A DNA stretch of 64,000 nucleotides, taken from the NCBI RefSeq assembly GCF_013402815.2, contig NZ_CP058601.1, positions 2,418,001 through 2,482,000 on the forward strand, given 5' to 3'. Under the pieces are notes generated by a model. That model did not search any database. It had not been told where the DNA came from and was given only the letters and a program-made list of their open reading frames with translations. Positions 1 to 9,050 of the stretch are shown here, in pieces. Position 1 is the stretch's first letter; the number at the start of each line of letters is the position of its first letter. Source of the stretch: Natrinema halophilum (GTDB taxonomy: Archaea > Halobacteriota > Halobacteria > Halobacteriales > Natrialbaceae). A program made the position numbers and the translations under genes.

Positions 1-58
1 GAATTCGTTCGGGTCGTCCGGAACGTCGTCGGCGATCCTGGTACGTTTCGTCCCCATC

Positions 59-586
59 TTGTCTCGCGATACTCGCTCTCAGCTTTTAGCCGTTGTCGAG
101 CCAGCATTCGCTGAAAACACTACCTTTTATTTTCGAAAACTCTTCCAGAACGAAGACGCGATAGACGAAGCGAAAGCGCTACTCAGGCGTGTTCAAGGCC
201 ATCTTCGGACAGATCCGGGAGTGAACGCGTTTCTCGCAGTCGACGTCGATGTCGACACGGAGCAGGTCGATGCCGTGACGCAAAGGATCAAATACGCTCG
301 TCACTCGAATGCGACGGTATTCGTCGTTCCGTTCCTCGGACACAATTTCGGGGTCGGTGAAGAAGCGGGGAGTATCCTCGAGAACGTGGCTGACACACAC
401 GGCGAGAGGATCGTCTTCGTACACGAAGCGAACGTCACCAGCGAGATGATCCGGTCAGCGCGAACCAGATGAGACCTCCGAATCGAAACGTACGAGACGG
501 CAGACGAATTGGTCGACACGGTGAGACGGTTCGTCGTAACTACAATGAATCGCGAACAGTTCGGTACGCTCGACTCTCGCGAGTAA
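59..586 (+). pseudogene. DUF7509-like protein, interrupted by in-frame TGA
   Basis: The frame runs from a TTG at 59 to a TGA at 470-472 and continues in the same frame to a TAA at 584-586. Both halves read as one conserved haloarchaeal protein of the DUF7509 type: a central block with NAFLAVDVDVD and VFVVPFLGHNFGVGEEAG, then FVHE, and after the stop DLRIETYETADEL. In family members as I recall them the residue before the DLR-like segment is Trp, so TGA probably replaced TGG. The N-terminal part is also unlike the family, and the frame is open to the window edge, so the true start may lie upstream or may have decayed. It is convergent with the fau-1 gene. Function of the family is unknown. Sequencing error is the main alternative to a pseudogene. 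Confidence 0.65.
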
Positions 587-650
587 CCGGTTCGAGTCAG
601 ATTCGTCGAGAACGTTCCGAGAGCGGACGGCCTGCTGAACGGACATGACG

Positions 651-2090
651 TCACTTCGAGAGGGCGCGTTCGACAGCCTCCGCAACGCTGGTCGCTTTCT
701 CGGCTAGCTCCTCGGAAACGAGGCCATCATCGACGGCGTCATCGAGATCGTCCCTATCGACGACGTCCACTGCCCCATCGGCGCCACGAATAACGTCGAC
801 ATAGAGATCGACGTATCGTACGGCGTCCGGAAACAGTTCGACCGGCGTACAGACGTTGACGTAGGTTCCTTTCGACGTCCCGTCAGCCGCCTTGTACGTC
901 GTCGGGTACCACCATCGGCCTTCGCGGAACTTCGTTACGGCGACGTCACCCGCCTCCTTGGGGACGCCGAGCGCGTCGTACTGGCCGCCACCGCGCATCG
1001 AGCGCTCGAGGGTCACGTTCCCCGCTGGATTCCAGTCGGTTACGGTGCCGCGTCCGAGGGAGACGAGCCGTCCGTCGGGTTTGCCGTGACCGATCTCGAG
1101 CCGATCGCCGCCCGTCGGGCCGAACTGGCGAGCCACCGTCCCAAACGGGAATTCTGAGTCGACATCGCCGCCGTTCGTTCCGAACGACCCGCAAACGGTT
1201 TCGGCGAAGTCGACCGCCGCGCTCGCCGCTCGATCCGCAGCTTTCGTCCGGTGATGTCCCGGCATCGTCGTTTCGACCCGCCGTCGAACGCCGTCCAGTG
1301 CGAATCGTGACTCCCGGCCGAACCAGCACCACGCTGTCGTCTCCGGTGCAGCGAGCAGAGCCGGTCCGCTCGGTTCGGCCGATGCATCGGCGAGCGCGTC
1401 CTCGAGCGATTGCGCCCGATCCGCAGCATCCTCGAGGGCAGTTTCCATCGCTCCGAGGTCCGCGTCGGCCGCCGCGTGCTGCCAGCGTATTCCCCAGTCG
1501 TCCGGAACGTCGACCGAGAGGAGATCCGTCATACCGACGAGTTCCTCGGCTCGGTCACCGCGAAGCGCCGCCGTAACGCCGCTCCGACCGCGCGAAAGGG
1601 TACACAGACCGCCATGGATCTCGAGGGTCGGTCGGACGAGCGGCCGGTCGTCATCCCACGGCGGCGCGGGCTCGTGGACCTGGACTCGATATCGGTTCCC
1701 ATCGTCCACGTAGCCGTCGACGTCGTCGTAGTTCAGGAATCCGCGGCGGCCCTCGCCGAGGTCGACGACGGCACCGCCGCCGCCCCCAGCCTCGAGCACT
1801 TCCGCGTCAAACACCGCCCCGCGAGCGACGTCGGTCGGCCAACGGAACGAGTCGATCGCGAGCGCCTCGAGTTCGGTCGCAACTACCTCGACCGCATCGG
1901 CTGCGCCCGAAACCGCGACGCCCTGTCGGTCGCGGGTCGTCTCGACCGAAACGTCGGCCGGCGCGGCGTCGAACGATCGGTCGAACCGGTCGCGGATCGG
2001 CTCGGACGCCTGCACGACCTCGCAATCGTTCTCCGCCAGCAGCTGGGTGACGGCCGTCGTGTATATGCCTCGGACTCGTGCCCTCGTCAT
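651..2090 (-). CDS. fau-1: Probable ribonuclease FAU-1 (AU-rich RNA-binding, RNase E/G-like)
   Basis: A 479-residue protein of the archaeal FAU-1 family. The N-terminus (MTRARVRGIYTTAVTQLL) and the EASEPI-like segment are typical. Residues about 90-140 form an S1-like RNA-binding region (GGAVVDLGEGRRGFLNYDDV), and residues about 350-440 form the DUF402 domain (GGGQYDALGVPKEAGDV, then WWYPTTYK and a VRYVDLYVDVI segment). Family members bind A/U-rich RNA and have RNase E/G-like activity implicated in 5S rRNA processing. Length matches haloarchaeal homologues. ATG at 2090 fits the conserved start. The 3' end faces the broken DUF7509 gene. Confidence 0.9.
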   Translation of the reverse strand: MTRARVRGIYTTAVTQLLAENDCEVVQASEPIRDRFDRSFDAAPADVSVETTRDRQGVAVSGAADAVEVVATELEALAIDSFRWPTDVARGAVFDAEVLEAGGGGGAVVDLGEGRRGFLNYDDVDGYVDDGNRYRVQVHEPAPPWDDDRPLVRPTLEIHGGLCTLSRGRSGVTAALRGDRAEELVGMTDLLSVDVPDDWGIRWQHAAADADLGAMETALEDAADRAQSLEDALADASAEPSGPALLAAPETTAWCWFGRESRFALDGVRRRVETTMPGHHRTKAADRAASAAVDFAETVCGSFGTNGGDVDSEFPFGTVARQFGPTGGDRLEIGHGKPDGRLVSLGRGTVTDWNPAGNVTLERSMRGGGQYDALGVPKEAGDVAVTKFREGRWWYPTTYKAADGTSKGTYVNVCTPVELFPDAVRYVDLYVDVIRGADGAVDVVDRDDLDDAVDDGLVSEELAEKATSVAEAVERALSK

Positions 2091-2175
2091 CGCCGGGCCT
2101 CCCCCTGCTGCGATCCCTCTCTATCCTGTCGTGGACCCCGCTCGATCGACCCGAGCCTCGTCTCGACCGCGGTGA

Positions 2176-2553
2176 TCATTGCATCGTGTCCCGGTCGGCG
2201 GCGAACCGAATCCGGTCGTTGATCGTCGGCCCGAGGGAGAGTTCGACGTATTCGTCGTCCAGAATCCGGCCGTCCTCGACGTAGACCCCCCACGTATCGA
2301 ACCGGAGCCAGCCGCGCATCTCGTCGCCGTGGGTCGTGATGTCGGCGTAGTCGACGGCGTGTTCCGGATACTCGGCGCTCGAATGGGCCATATCCATATC
2401 GGAGTAGACGGTGTCGTGTTCGTCGAAGAACGCCTCGAGCGCTGCCGCATCCGCCTGAACGGCCTCGACGACGGCCTCGGAGGCGGCCCGGAGATCGTCG
2501 GTCTCGAGGCCGACATCGCGAAGCGCCTGCTGCGTTCGCTGATCGAAGTGCAT
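2176..2553 (-). CDS. Conserved haloarchaeal protein, DUF7532-like
   Basis: A soluble, very acidic 125-residue protein starting MHFDQRTQQALRDVGL, a start I associate with the haloarchaeal DUF7532 family. No membrane segment, signal or metal motif is visible. The C-terminal half has a WLRFDTWGVYVEDGRILDD segment that looks like a small beta domain. It lies 85 bases upstream of fau-1 on the same strand, so cotranscription is possible. A TATA-like CTATAGTA (about 2605-2612 read on the minus strand) sits upstream. Function unknown. Confidence 0.75.
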   Translation of the reverse strand: MHFDQRTQQALRDVGLETDDLRAASEAVVEAVQADAAALEAFFDEHDTVYSDMDMAHSSAEYPEHAVDYADITTHGDEMRGWLRFDTWGVYVEDGRILDDEYVELSLGPTINDRIRFAADRDTMQ

Positions 2554-2765
2554 ACGCGCCGATTGGGTCGGCAGGCCTTTGACGATTCCGTGTTCGAGCC
2601 ACCACTACTATAGATACACCTCGACTGACAGCCGTCGCAAACGGTGTAAGCGGCGCGGTCGACGACCGTCGACCGCCCGCAAGAGCGGAATCGACCGGCC
2701 GAACCGTTTCCAGTCGCCGTCACTGTAGGCGAAACGTTTGATACCGAGAGCCGCCAACATGGCTC

Positions 2766-3191
2766 ATGATAGACGAACCGTACAGGACGGAAATCATCGA
2801 AGAGTTGGCCACTGGTATCGCAAGTGCCGCACGGACCAGTCTCGGGGACACTCTTCGGAGCACGATCTACTTCACACCGTCGGACTTCGACATCCTGTAC
2901 CTCCGACAGGACCTCTACGACTCGGTGGACGATGCTCGGCGAGCCAAAGCACAGTTGGTCGAGTTAGAACAGGTCGGGTTCGCGGAGGGACCGGTCCGGA
3001 CGGCGCTCGGTCACGGAGACGCCGGGTCGAACATCGGCGAGTATGAGTTTACCGTCCGGTTCCACGACGACGGCTTCGTCCTTCGAGTGCTCCAGGGCGG
3101 GTCCGGTGTCCTGCTGACGATCGACAGTATGGACGCAAACGCATTCGAAGACGCAGCCATCGCTGTTCAAGAACTGTTACGTGGCGAGTAG
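2766..3191 (+). CDS. Conserved haloarchaeal protein, DUF7522-like
   Basis: A 141-residue acidic soluble protein. The pattern SLGDTLRSTIYFTPSDFDIL, then a GEYEFTVRFHDDGFVLRV strand-rich segment, resembles the haloarchaeal DUF7522 family, whose function is unknown. These short proteins look like a single alpha/beta domain and have no catalytic motif I can point to. The start at 2766 (ATGATAGACGAA) is the first in-frame ATG of the conserved part. It is divergent from the DUF7532-like gene across 212 bases that must carry both promoters. Codon use is like its neighbours. Confidence 0.75.
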   Translation: MIDEPYRTEIIEELATGIASAARTSLGDTLRSTIYFTPSDFDILYLRQDLYDSVDDARRAKAQLVELEQVGFAEGPVRTALGHGDAGSNIGEYEFTVRFHDDGFVLRVLQGGSGVLLTIDSMDANAFEDAAIAVQELLRGE

Positions 3192-3405
3192 CGACGAACC
3201 GCGACGAAGAACTTTCGGATGTGCGATCCGATGACCGAAGCGCTCCAGTATCGGAATTTCCGTCCGTTCGGCATCGCGCGGATGGGCAGTACATCTGTCT
3301 GCAGACCGGAACGGCCGCCCCTCGAGACGCGACAGCCCGTCTTGAAGCAGCGCTCGAGTCGTCAGTGGCCGAACCTATACCGGGCAGGAAATCGTACGGA
3401 CGACC

Positions 3406-4434
3406 ATGCAGCGCAGGCACGACCCGATCGAACGAGCAGAGGAGCGAAACGGCGACGGGTCGACCGATCTTTACGACGTCTCGACGTGGGAACCGAGATC
3501 GATCCTGGATCGACTCGCATACGCACTCTACAAGGTCGGTAGATACGGATTTCGGGCGGCTATCTTGCTTTTCGCGCTCGGAATTACCCTCGTTTTACTG
3601 GTCTCACCTGCCGCAGTCGTCCTCGAAGATCCGTTCGTCGCTTTCTTTTTCGGCCTCTCGATCGTCCCCGCAGCTTTGCTCGCGGCCTACATCTGGTATG
3701 CGGATATAACGACGAGCGAACCGCTCTCGTTGCTCGTCGTCACCTTTCTGCTTGCGGTGCTGTTCGCGACGTTTGCGGCCCTCGTTAACTCGTCTACGCA
3801 GACGCTGTTCGGTGTCAGCATCGGCGGCAGCATTCTGTACTTCTACCTGATAGTCGGCCCCATCGAAGAGACGGTCAAGTTACTCGCCGTCCAGTCGTTC
3901 GCCTATCGAAGCGACAGTTTCAACGCCGTCATCGACGGTGCAGTGTACGGCGCCGTCGCAGGGCTGGGATTCGCGGCCATCGAAAACGTACTCTACATCA
4001 GCCGAGACATTGGACAAGCACCCCCCGAGGGGAATCTGTTCCTCGCCGCGAGCGGGATCGCGACGGTTCGGGCGCTTGCCGGACCCGGTCACGTCATTTA
4101 TTCCGCGATCGCAGGCTACTATCTCGGGTTGGCGAAGTTCAATCGCAACTACGCGGGCCCGATCATTCTCAAGGGGCTGCTCGTTGCGGCGTTCGTCCAC
4201 GGAACGTACAACGTGACGGTCGGCTTCGTCCCGACCATCCTCGCCGATCTCCTTCCCCTCGGCTTCGGTGTCGCGTTCGTCGTCTACGTGGTCGTCTACG
4301 ACCTGACGATCGGCTACTATCTCTACCGGAAGATCTCCCGCTACCGCGACACGTATCGCGCCGTCAGGGGCGACGAAGAGGTCTCGCAGTCGGAGGTGAC
4401 AGAGTTCGACCCACCGAACCGCCGCCGGGACTAG
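3406..4434 (+). CDS. PrsW-type intramembrane metalloprotease
   Basis: A 342-residue membrane protein with a soluble acidic N-terminus of about 50 residues followed by about eight hydrophobic segments. The PrsW signatures are present: the paired glutamates in GPIEETVKLLAV (E154, E155), AAIENVLY (E193), PGHVIYSAIAGYYLG (H229) and AFVHGTYN (H265), the set thought to hold the zinc inside the membrane. PrsW of Bacillus starts regulated proteolysis of an anti-sigma factor; archaea lack sigma factors, so the substrate here is unknown. ATG at 3406 gives the full soluble tail. It stands alone, convergent with riboflavin synthase. Confidence 0.9.
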   Translation: MQRRHDPIERAEERNGDGSTDLYDVSTWEPRSILDRLAYALYKVGRYGFRAAILLFALGITLVLLVSPAAVVLEDPFVAFFFGLSIVPAALLAAYIWYADITTSEPLSLLVVTFLLAVLFATFAALVNSSTQTLFGVSIGGSILYFYLIVGPIEETVKLLAVQSFAYRSDSFNAVIDGAVYGAVAGLGFAAIENVLYISRDIGQAPPEGNLFLAASGIATVRALAGPGHVIYSAIAGYYLGLAKFNRNYAGPIILKGLLVAAFVHGTYNVTVGFVPTILADLLPLGFGVAFVVYVVVYDLTIGYYLYRKISRYRDTYRAVRGDEEVSQSEVTEFDPPNRRRD

Positions 4435-4601
4435 GGAACTGCAATCGATTCATCACGGTCGCGTCAGTTCGGTCGTCTTCGTGCCCGTCACCGGTATCGA
4501 TCGGCTGACTTTCGTAGACCTGCGCTTCGATCGGGTTCGTCGGCTCACGAGCGGCCCGCGACCCGACGCCCGATGACGACTTCGGCGGTTCGGATTCAAC
4601 C

Positions 4602-5207
4602 TCAGTCGAAACGCGCCTCGAGCAGTCGTTCGACGTACTTTGCCAGAACATCGACCTCGAGGTGGACGGGATCGCCGGGTGATTTCTCCGAGAGCGTCGT
4701 TAACTGATAGGTCGTCGGGATGATTGCCACGGTCACCCGACCGCGGTCCGGATCACGGTCGGCGACGGTCAAGCTGATGCCGTCGAGCGTGATCGATCCC
4801 TTCTCGACGACGTAGCGCTCGTACCCTTCCGGAAGGTCGAACTCGAAAACCCAGTCCTCGTCGACCGACTCGACGTCGGTGACTGTGGCAACCGCGTCGA
4901 CGTGACCCTGGACGACGTGGCCGTCGAACCGGCCGTCGGCCGGCATCGCCCGCTCGACGTTGACCGTGGCACCCGTCTGGAGATCGCCCAGGTAGGTCCG
5001 CTCGACCGTTTCGGTTGCCAGAAAGACGTCGAACCACTCGCCGTCCGCATACTGTTCGACCGTCAGACACACGCCGCTAACGCTGATGCTCTGTCCGTGT
5101 TCGAGCCCTCGTGCAACGTCGTCGGCCCCGATTCGCAGTCGAAGCCCGTCCTCGGTCTGCTCTCGAGCGACGATTTCGCCGGTCTCTTCGACGATTCCAG
5201 TGAACAT
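4602..5207 (-). CDS. ribE: Riboflavin synthase, alpha-type (two lumazine-binding domains)
   Basis: A 201-residue protein with the hallmark start MFTGIVEETG and two repeated beta-barrel halves: the first with SVSGVCLTVEQ, the second with GHVVQGHVDAVATV and GSITLDGISLTVAD. It converts two 6,7-dimethyl-8-ribityllumazine into riboflavin plus the pyrimidine precursor in the cytoplasm. Length and motifs fit bacterial-type alpha riboflavin synthase, which haloarchaea use instead of the RibC type found in methanogens. No other rib gene lies nearby. It is downstream of the histidine kinase on the same strand with a 122-base gap. Confidence 0.95.
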   Translation of the reverse strand: MFTGIVEETGEIVAREQTEDGLRLRIGADDVARGLEHGQSISVSGVCLTVEQYADGEWFDVFLATETVERTYLGDLQTGATVNVERAMPADGRFDGHVVQGHVDAVATVTDVESVDEDWVFEFDLPEGYERYVVEKGSITLDGISLTVADRDPDRGRVTVAIIPTTYQLTTLSEKSPGDPVHLEVDVLAKYVERLLEARFD

Positions 5208-5329
5208 AGGTCCAGGTGACGGCCGACGAAGGAAAGCGGTTCCGGGTTCAGACGCGCCCGCCGGTCACGGTACCGACAGAGAGGGTGCCATGGGGGACCC
5301 ACGGAGTCGGAACCGACACCGCTTGGAGA

Positions 5330-7210
5330 CTACGTCTCGATGTCGAAAGACCCGTCGTAGACGGCGGTTCGAACTCCGGTAAAGTCGAATCGAGCACCGC
5401 CGGCTTCGCTTTCTGAGACGGAGACATCCCAGCCGTGGGCCTGTGCGATTTCGAGGACGATGTTTAGCCCGAGTCCCGTTCCGTCTTCGGTCGTGGTCCA
5501 GCCCGGTTCCAGCACCCGATCGCGCTCTGCTTCGGGGATCCCGGGCCCGTCGTCGGCGACGTAAAAGCCGTCTTCGACGACCCCGACGGAGACGGAGACA
5601 TCCGTGCCACCGTGTTCGATTGCATTGCGAAACAGGTTCTCGAACACGTTTCGGATCCGGCTCGAATCCGCGTAGATGACGCCATCAAAATCGACTCGGA
5701 GCGTCGCATCCGCGGTTGCCACGGTCTCCCAGCACTCCGTGACGAGAGTACTGAGCACCAGCGGTTCGACGGCGTCGACGTCGTAGCCGCCTCGAACCAT
5801 CGTCAGCACGTCGTCGATGATCCCCGTCATCCGATCGAGAACGGTCTCCATCTCGTCGAGTTCCGCGACCGTGTGGCCTGCTCGAGCGTCTTCTAACAAC
5901 GCGTAGGCCACGTTGAGGGGGTTTCGAAGGTCGTGTGCCAGGATGCTCGCGAAGTCGTCGAGTCGGTCGTTCTGCCGCTCGAGGGAACGTTCGTATGCGA
6001 GCCTGTTCAGGGCGATTTCCGCGTTCAGCGACAGAATCGACGCGAGTTCGTCGTCTGACCGATCGAACGCGCCGGCTTTGGGATCGACGATGCTGATTAC
6101 CCCGTGGTCCCCCATCGGGAGATAGAGTGCGGAACGGACGTTGCCACGGTCGTAGCCGTCCTCGATCTCGCGGACGTCATCGTACCGGTGAAGTTCACCG
6201 CTCTCGTACGCACGGCTCACGGGATTCTCACCGTTGGTCGGATAGTCCGGGCGGTCCCCCATGTCCGCTTTCGCCTGATCGGTCACGGCGACCGGATGCA
6301 GGTGCATTTCATCGTTCACGAGCCGGACGACGTTGCTACTATATCCGAGTATGGTCTTCGCCGAGTCGGCGACGAGACGTGCGATTTCTTCCCGGTCGTC
6401 CGCTCGCATCAGTCGACGCGTCGCCTCGTGAAGCGCGTGGAGTTGTCGTTCGTACTCCTTTCGGGCCGTCACTTCGCGGAAGACGCCCGCGATCAACTGG
6501 CGCTCCTGTAACTCGAATACGTGTGCGTTGATTTCGACCGGAATTCGCCCACCGTCTTTGGTTTCGACGTAGATATCTGAGCCGTCCGGGAACTGCGTGA
6601 GTATCGACTGCTCGGCTGTGATGTATTGCTCGAAGAGGCGCCGATACCGGTCATCTTCCGTCGTCGGGTGAAGGACCGACTGGCGCTCTCCAACGAGTTC
6701 TTCCGTCTCGTATCCCAGAAGGTCGGTGACCTGTTCGTTTATCTCGACGATCTCGCCGGTCGTCGCGTCCGCTACGACGACCGCATCCGGAACCGCCTCG
6801 AGGATCGTCTGATATTTCATCCGGAGCGCGTACTGCTTGCTGATGTCTCGAACCGCGGCCATAACCTCGAGACCGCTATCGCTTTCGATCGGACTGAGAC
6901 TTATATCGATCGGAATCAGTGACCCGTCCTTCCGGCGGCCGAATAGATCGAGATTCGCCCCCATCGGGCGAGTTTCGGGATCGTCGATGTATCGATTCCG
7001 CTTGTCGACGTGCATGGCGCTGGACGATTCCGGCACGAGAATCTCGATTGGGTCTCCGAGGAGTTCATCCGGTTCGTACCCAAACAGATCCGTGACTCGT
7101 CCGTTCGCGTAGGTGATCCGGCCCTCGGTATCGACAAGGACGATCGCATCGGGCGATGCTTCACAGATCGCTTCGTATCGATGTCGAGATTGTCGGGATT
7201 GTCGAGACAT
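5330..7210 (-). CDS. Orphan PAS-PAS-GAF sensor histidine kinase
   Basis: A 626-residue soluble kinase. Two PAS domains come first (about residues 10-125 and 133-255; GRITYANGRVTDLFGYEPDEL and the matching EIVEINEQVTDLLGYETEEL), then a GAF domain (about 262-395), a dimerisation/phospho-acceptor domain with His426 in LAHDLRNPLN, and a HATPase domain with an N box (ENLFRNAIEH), G1 (DDGPGIP) and G2 (GTGLGLNIV). No membrane segment is present, so it should sense an intracellular signal such as redox or a small ligand; no heme or FMN ligand can be assigned. No response regulator is adjacent, as is common in haloarchaea. Confidence 0.92.
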   Translation of the reverse strand: MSRQSRQSRHRYEAICEASPDAIVLVDTEGRITYANGRVTDLFGYEPDELLGDPIEILVPESSSAMHVDKRNRYIDDPETRPMGANLDLFGRRKDGSLIPIDISLSPIESDSGLEVMAAVRDISKQYALRMKYQTILEAVPDAVVVADATTGEIVEINEQVTDLLGYETEELVGERQSVLHPTTEDDRYRRLFEQYITAEQSILTQFPDGSDIYVETKDGGRIPVEINAHVFELQERQLIAGVFREVTARKEYERQLHALHEATRRLMRADDREEIARLVADSAKTILGYSSNVVRLVNDEMHLHPVAVTDQAKADMGDRPDYPTNGENPVSRAYESGELHRYDDVREIEDGYDRGNVRSALYLPMGDHGVISIVDPKAGAFDRSDDELASILSLNAEIALNRLAYERSLERQNDRLDDFASILAHDLRNPLNVAYALLEDARAGHTVAELDEMETVLDRMTGIIDDVLTMVRGGYDVDAVEPLVLSTLVTECWETVATADATLRVDFDGVIYADSSRIRNVFENLFRNAIEHGGTDVSVSVGVVEDGFYVADDGPGIPEAERDRVLEPGWTTTEDGTGLGLNIVLEIAQAHGWDVSVSESEAGGARFDFTGVRTAVYDGSFDIET

Positions 7211-7491
7211 ATCGTGGGTTCGCCGCGCTCAGGTCGGTATCGAATTACGGTGTGCAATCCCGTTTAAACTTTTAGTAATCGATCCGCCATGTCCGACGAA
7301 AACGAAAGATTGGCGAGTTATTCTGATGGGAATATAACAGTTTAGATCGAATATCCAAAACGAATTATCAAAAGTGTCATCCGTCAAATATTGAGGTGGA
7401 TGGTAACTCGAGTTCATCTCAGGCCACGAACCGACGACTGCGACGCCGCCCGTCGTCGGCCTTTTGGCGGTGCCGAAACTATCCCCTTGCA

Positions 7492-7746
7492 ATGGCCGGA
7501 ATTATCGACACGATCAAGCTCGGGGGGACTCTCGTCTTGGCGCTCCCCGCAGCGATCGCGGGGCTCGAATTAGTGATGAGCGGGCAGACGAATTATGGCG
7601 TTGCGCTCATCGCCCTGGCGATTGGACTCGTCGTGGTTCAACACTGGCTCACGCTCCCGTCGGACATCCCCGAACTACTCGCAAAGCGGGTCGTTGGAAC
7701 GGTCACAAAAGAGTCGGAGCCAGATCGGGAAGACGACCGACCGTAG
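7492..7746 (+). CDS. Small two-helix membrane protein, DUF7533-like
   Basis: An 84-residue protein starting MAGIIDTIKLGGTLVLALP with two hydrophobic segments (about residues 8-27 and 33-50) and a charged cytosolic tail ending in EPDREDDRP. The start at 7492 was chosen over the upstream frame because the upstream codons encode an Arg/Ser-rich stretch unlike the rest and the conserved haloarchaeal family (DUF7533, from memory) starts at MAGI. It may act with an unidentified membrane partner; nothing in the neighbourhood says what. Convergent with the M24-like gene. Confidence 0.75.
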   Translation: MAGIIDTIKLGGTLVLALPAAIAGLELVMSGQTNYGVALIALAIGLVVVQHWLTLPSDIPELLAKRVVGTVTKESEPDREDDRP

Positions 7747-7844
7747 CGGAGATCGCGTCGTTACGACAGCTGCCAGCAACGAGGCACCGCCAGATCCGAT
7801 CACACAGGGTTCCAACCGATAATTATCGGCTGCCATCGAAGGGA

Positions 7845-9050
7845 TCACTCGAGTATCGCAGACGGATCGAGCGACTGCGACGGGGCCACGAGCCAGGTGG
7901 GACGCTCGCCGTCGTCCGTACATTCCAGCAGATCAGCTATCCGGAGCCAATCGTTTCTGTCGACTCTCGCGGCGACGTCGAGACGTACAACGGTCCCAAG
8001 ATCGAGCGTGTCGCCACCGTCGACGGGCCGTTCGCGGGGTTCGAGTCCCACACCCGAAACCTGCGTCTCGATCGCGTCGCTGTCGCCGATACCAAACGAA
8101 CGAACCTCCGCTTCGAGGTCAGCCTCGACGGCGGTGACCGACTCCGGACCGGCTGTCAGCATCGACCGCGCCGAGCGAAACGACTGGGTGACCGCGACGT
8201 GGACCCGTCGCTCTCGCCCGCCGTCGCTGTCGACGACGAACGTTCGGACGAGTCCGCCGTAGTAGCCGGCCGGGCCTCGGGGCGCTGTCTCGAGTACGAT
8301 CGGGTCACCCGGTCGGAGCGCAGTGTCGATGGTCCCGGTATCGGATGCGGGATTGACAGCGGTGTTACCAGCCGGAAGCGCACCGGCCCTGACGATAGCC
8401 TCGTCGATGGCGATCCGTACTCGTGCCGGCGTCAGAAACTCGGGATCGGTATCGAGGTCAGCGTCGGTATCGGGGGCGGTTTCGCTCCCGTCTCCGACGG
8501 TATCGCCGACCGCGAGTCGTCCATCGACGACCACTGCGTCGGCCAGAATCGATGCCGCTCGCCGAATGCCAGCGCTCGCCGCTCGCTGGGTGGCCGTAAT
8601 ACGCTCGCACTCGCCGGCCGTCTTGACCGCCCGCGCTCGTTCGAGCGCGTCCGTCGAAACCAGTTCGAACCCCGCATTTTCGAGGTGGAGCGCGGCGTCG
8701 TGTGGCACTCCAGCTGGAGTCACTATTGTCCCCTCGCGGCCGCGGTCGGCGAGAACGGATGCGACCCGTTCGGCTGGATGAGTGCCGGGCTCGTCGGCAG
8801 TCGAGCGGATGAGCCACTCCCGCTCGATGCTGTCGTAGGCAATCGCTGTGAGTCCCTGCTGGGATATCTGGGACGCGTATCGGATCCCCGGATCGCAGTC
8901 GGTACCGACGTGAACGAACGCCGCCGCATCGTGCCCCGTGAGGGGGTCTGAAAGGGCTGCGACCACACGGTCGCGTCGCTGGGTGCCGATATCGACGTCG
9001 AGGGCTGCGTGAACGTCGTCCCCGGAACTGCGGTTGGTCCGCTCGGTCAC
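7845..9050 (-). CDS. M24-fold (aminopeptidase P-like) protein with degenerate metal site
   Basis: A 401-residue protein with an N-terminal creatinase-like domain (about 1-135) and a C-terminal pita-bread domain. The fold is recognisable from EARAVKTAGECERI, the PGDPIVLETAPRGP segment, GGLVRTFVV and VSGVGLEPRERP. In active M24 enzymes these places carry two Asp, one His and two Glu metal ligands (as in YADxTRT and GHGVGLE); here the Asp before LVRT is Gly and the His of GHG is not present, so hydrolysis by the usual di-metal mechanism is doubtful. The GTG start at 9050 overlaps the helicase stop in GTGA, implying translational coupling with that gene. Confidence 0.8.
   Translation of the reverse strand: MTERTNRSSGDDVHAALDVDIGTQRRDRVVAALSDPLTGHDAAAFVHVGTDCDPGIRYASQISQQGLTAIAYDSIEREWLIRSTADEPGTHPAERVASVLADRGREGTIVTPAGVPHDAALHLENAGFELVSTDALERARAVKTAGECERITATQRAASAGIRRAASILADAVVVDGRLAVGDTVGDGSETAPDTDADLDTDPEFLTPARVRIAIDEAIVRAGALPAGNTAVNPASDTGTIDTALRPGDPIVLETAPRGPAGYYGGLVRTFVVDSDGGRERRVHVAVTQSFRSARSMLTAGPESVTAVEADLEAEVRSFGIGDSDAIETQVSGVGLEPRERPVDGGDTLDLGTVVRLDVAARVDRNDWLRIADLLECTDDGERPTWLVAPSQSLDPSAILE

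Noticed and set aside
1-57. A minus-strand ATG at 57 opening a frame to the window edge (MGTKRTRIADD...)
   Set aside because: Only 19 codons are visible and its start would sit two bases from the DUF7509-like start, leaving no promoter space; cannot be supported.
2590-2615. CACTACTATAG near 2605 resembling the MITE end
   Set aside because: Only about ten bases match and no element body follows; it is more likely the TATA region of the DUF7532-like gene.
7464-8951. 495-codon plus-strand frame across 7.5-9 kb
   Set aside because: Arg-rich shadow overlapping both the DUF7533-like gene and the M24-like gene, each of which has conserved sequence in another frame.
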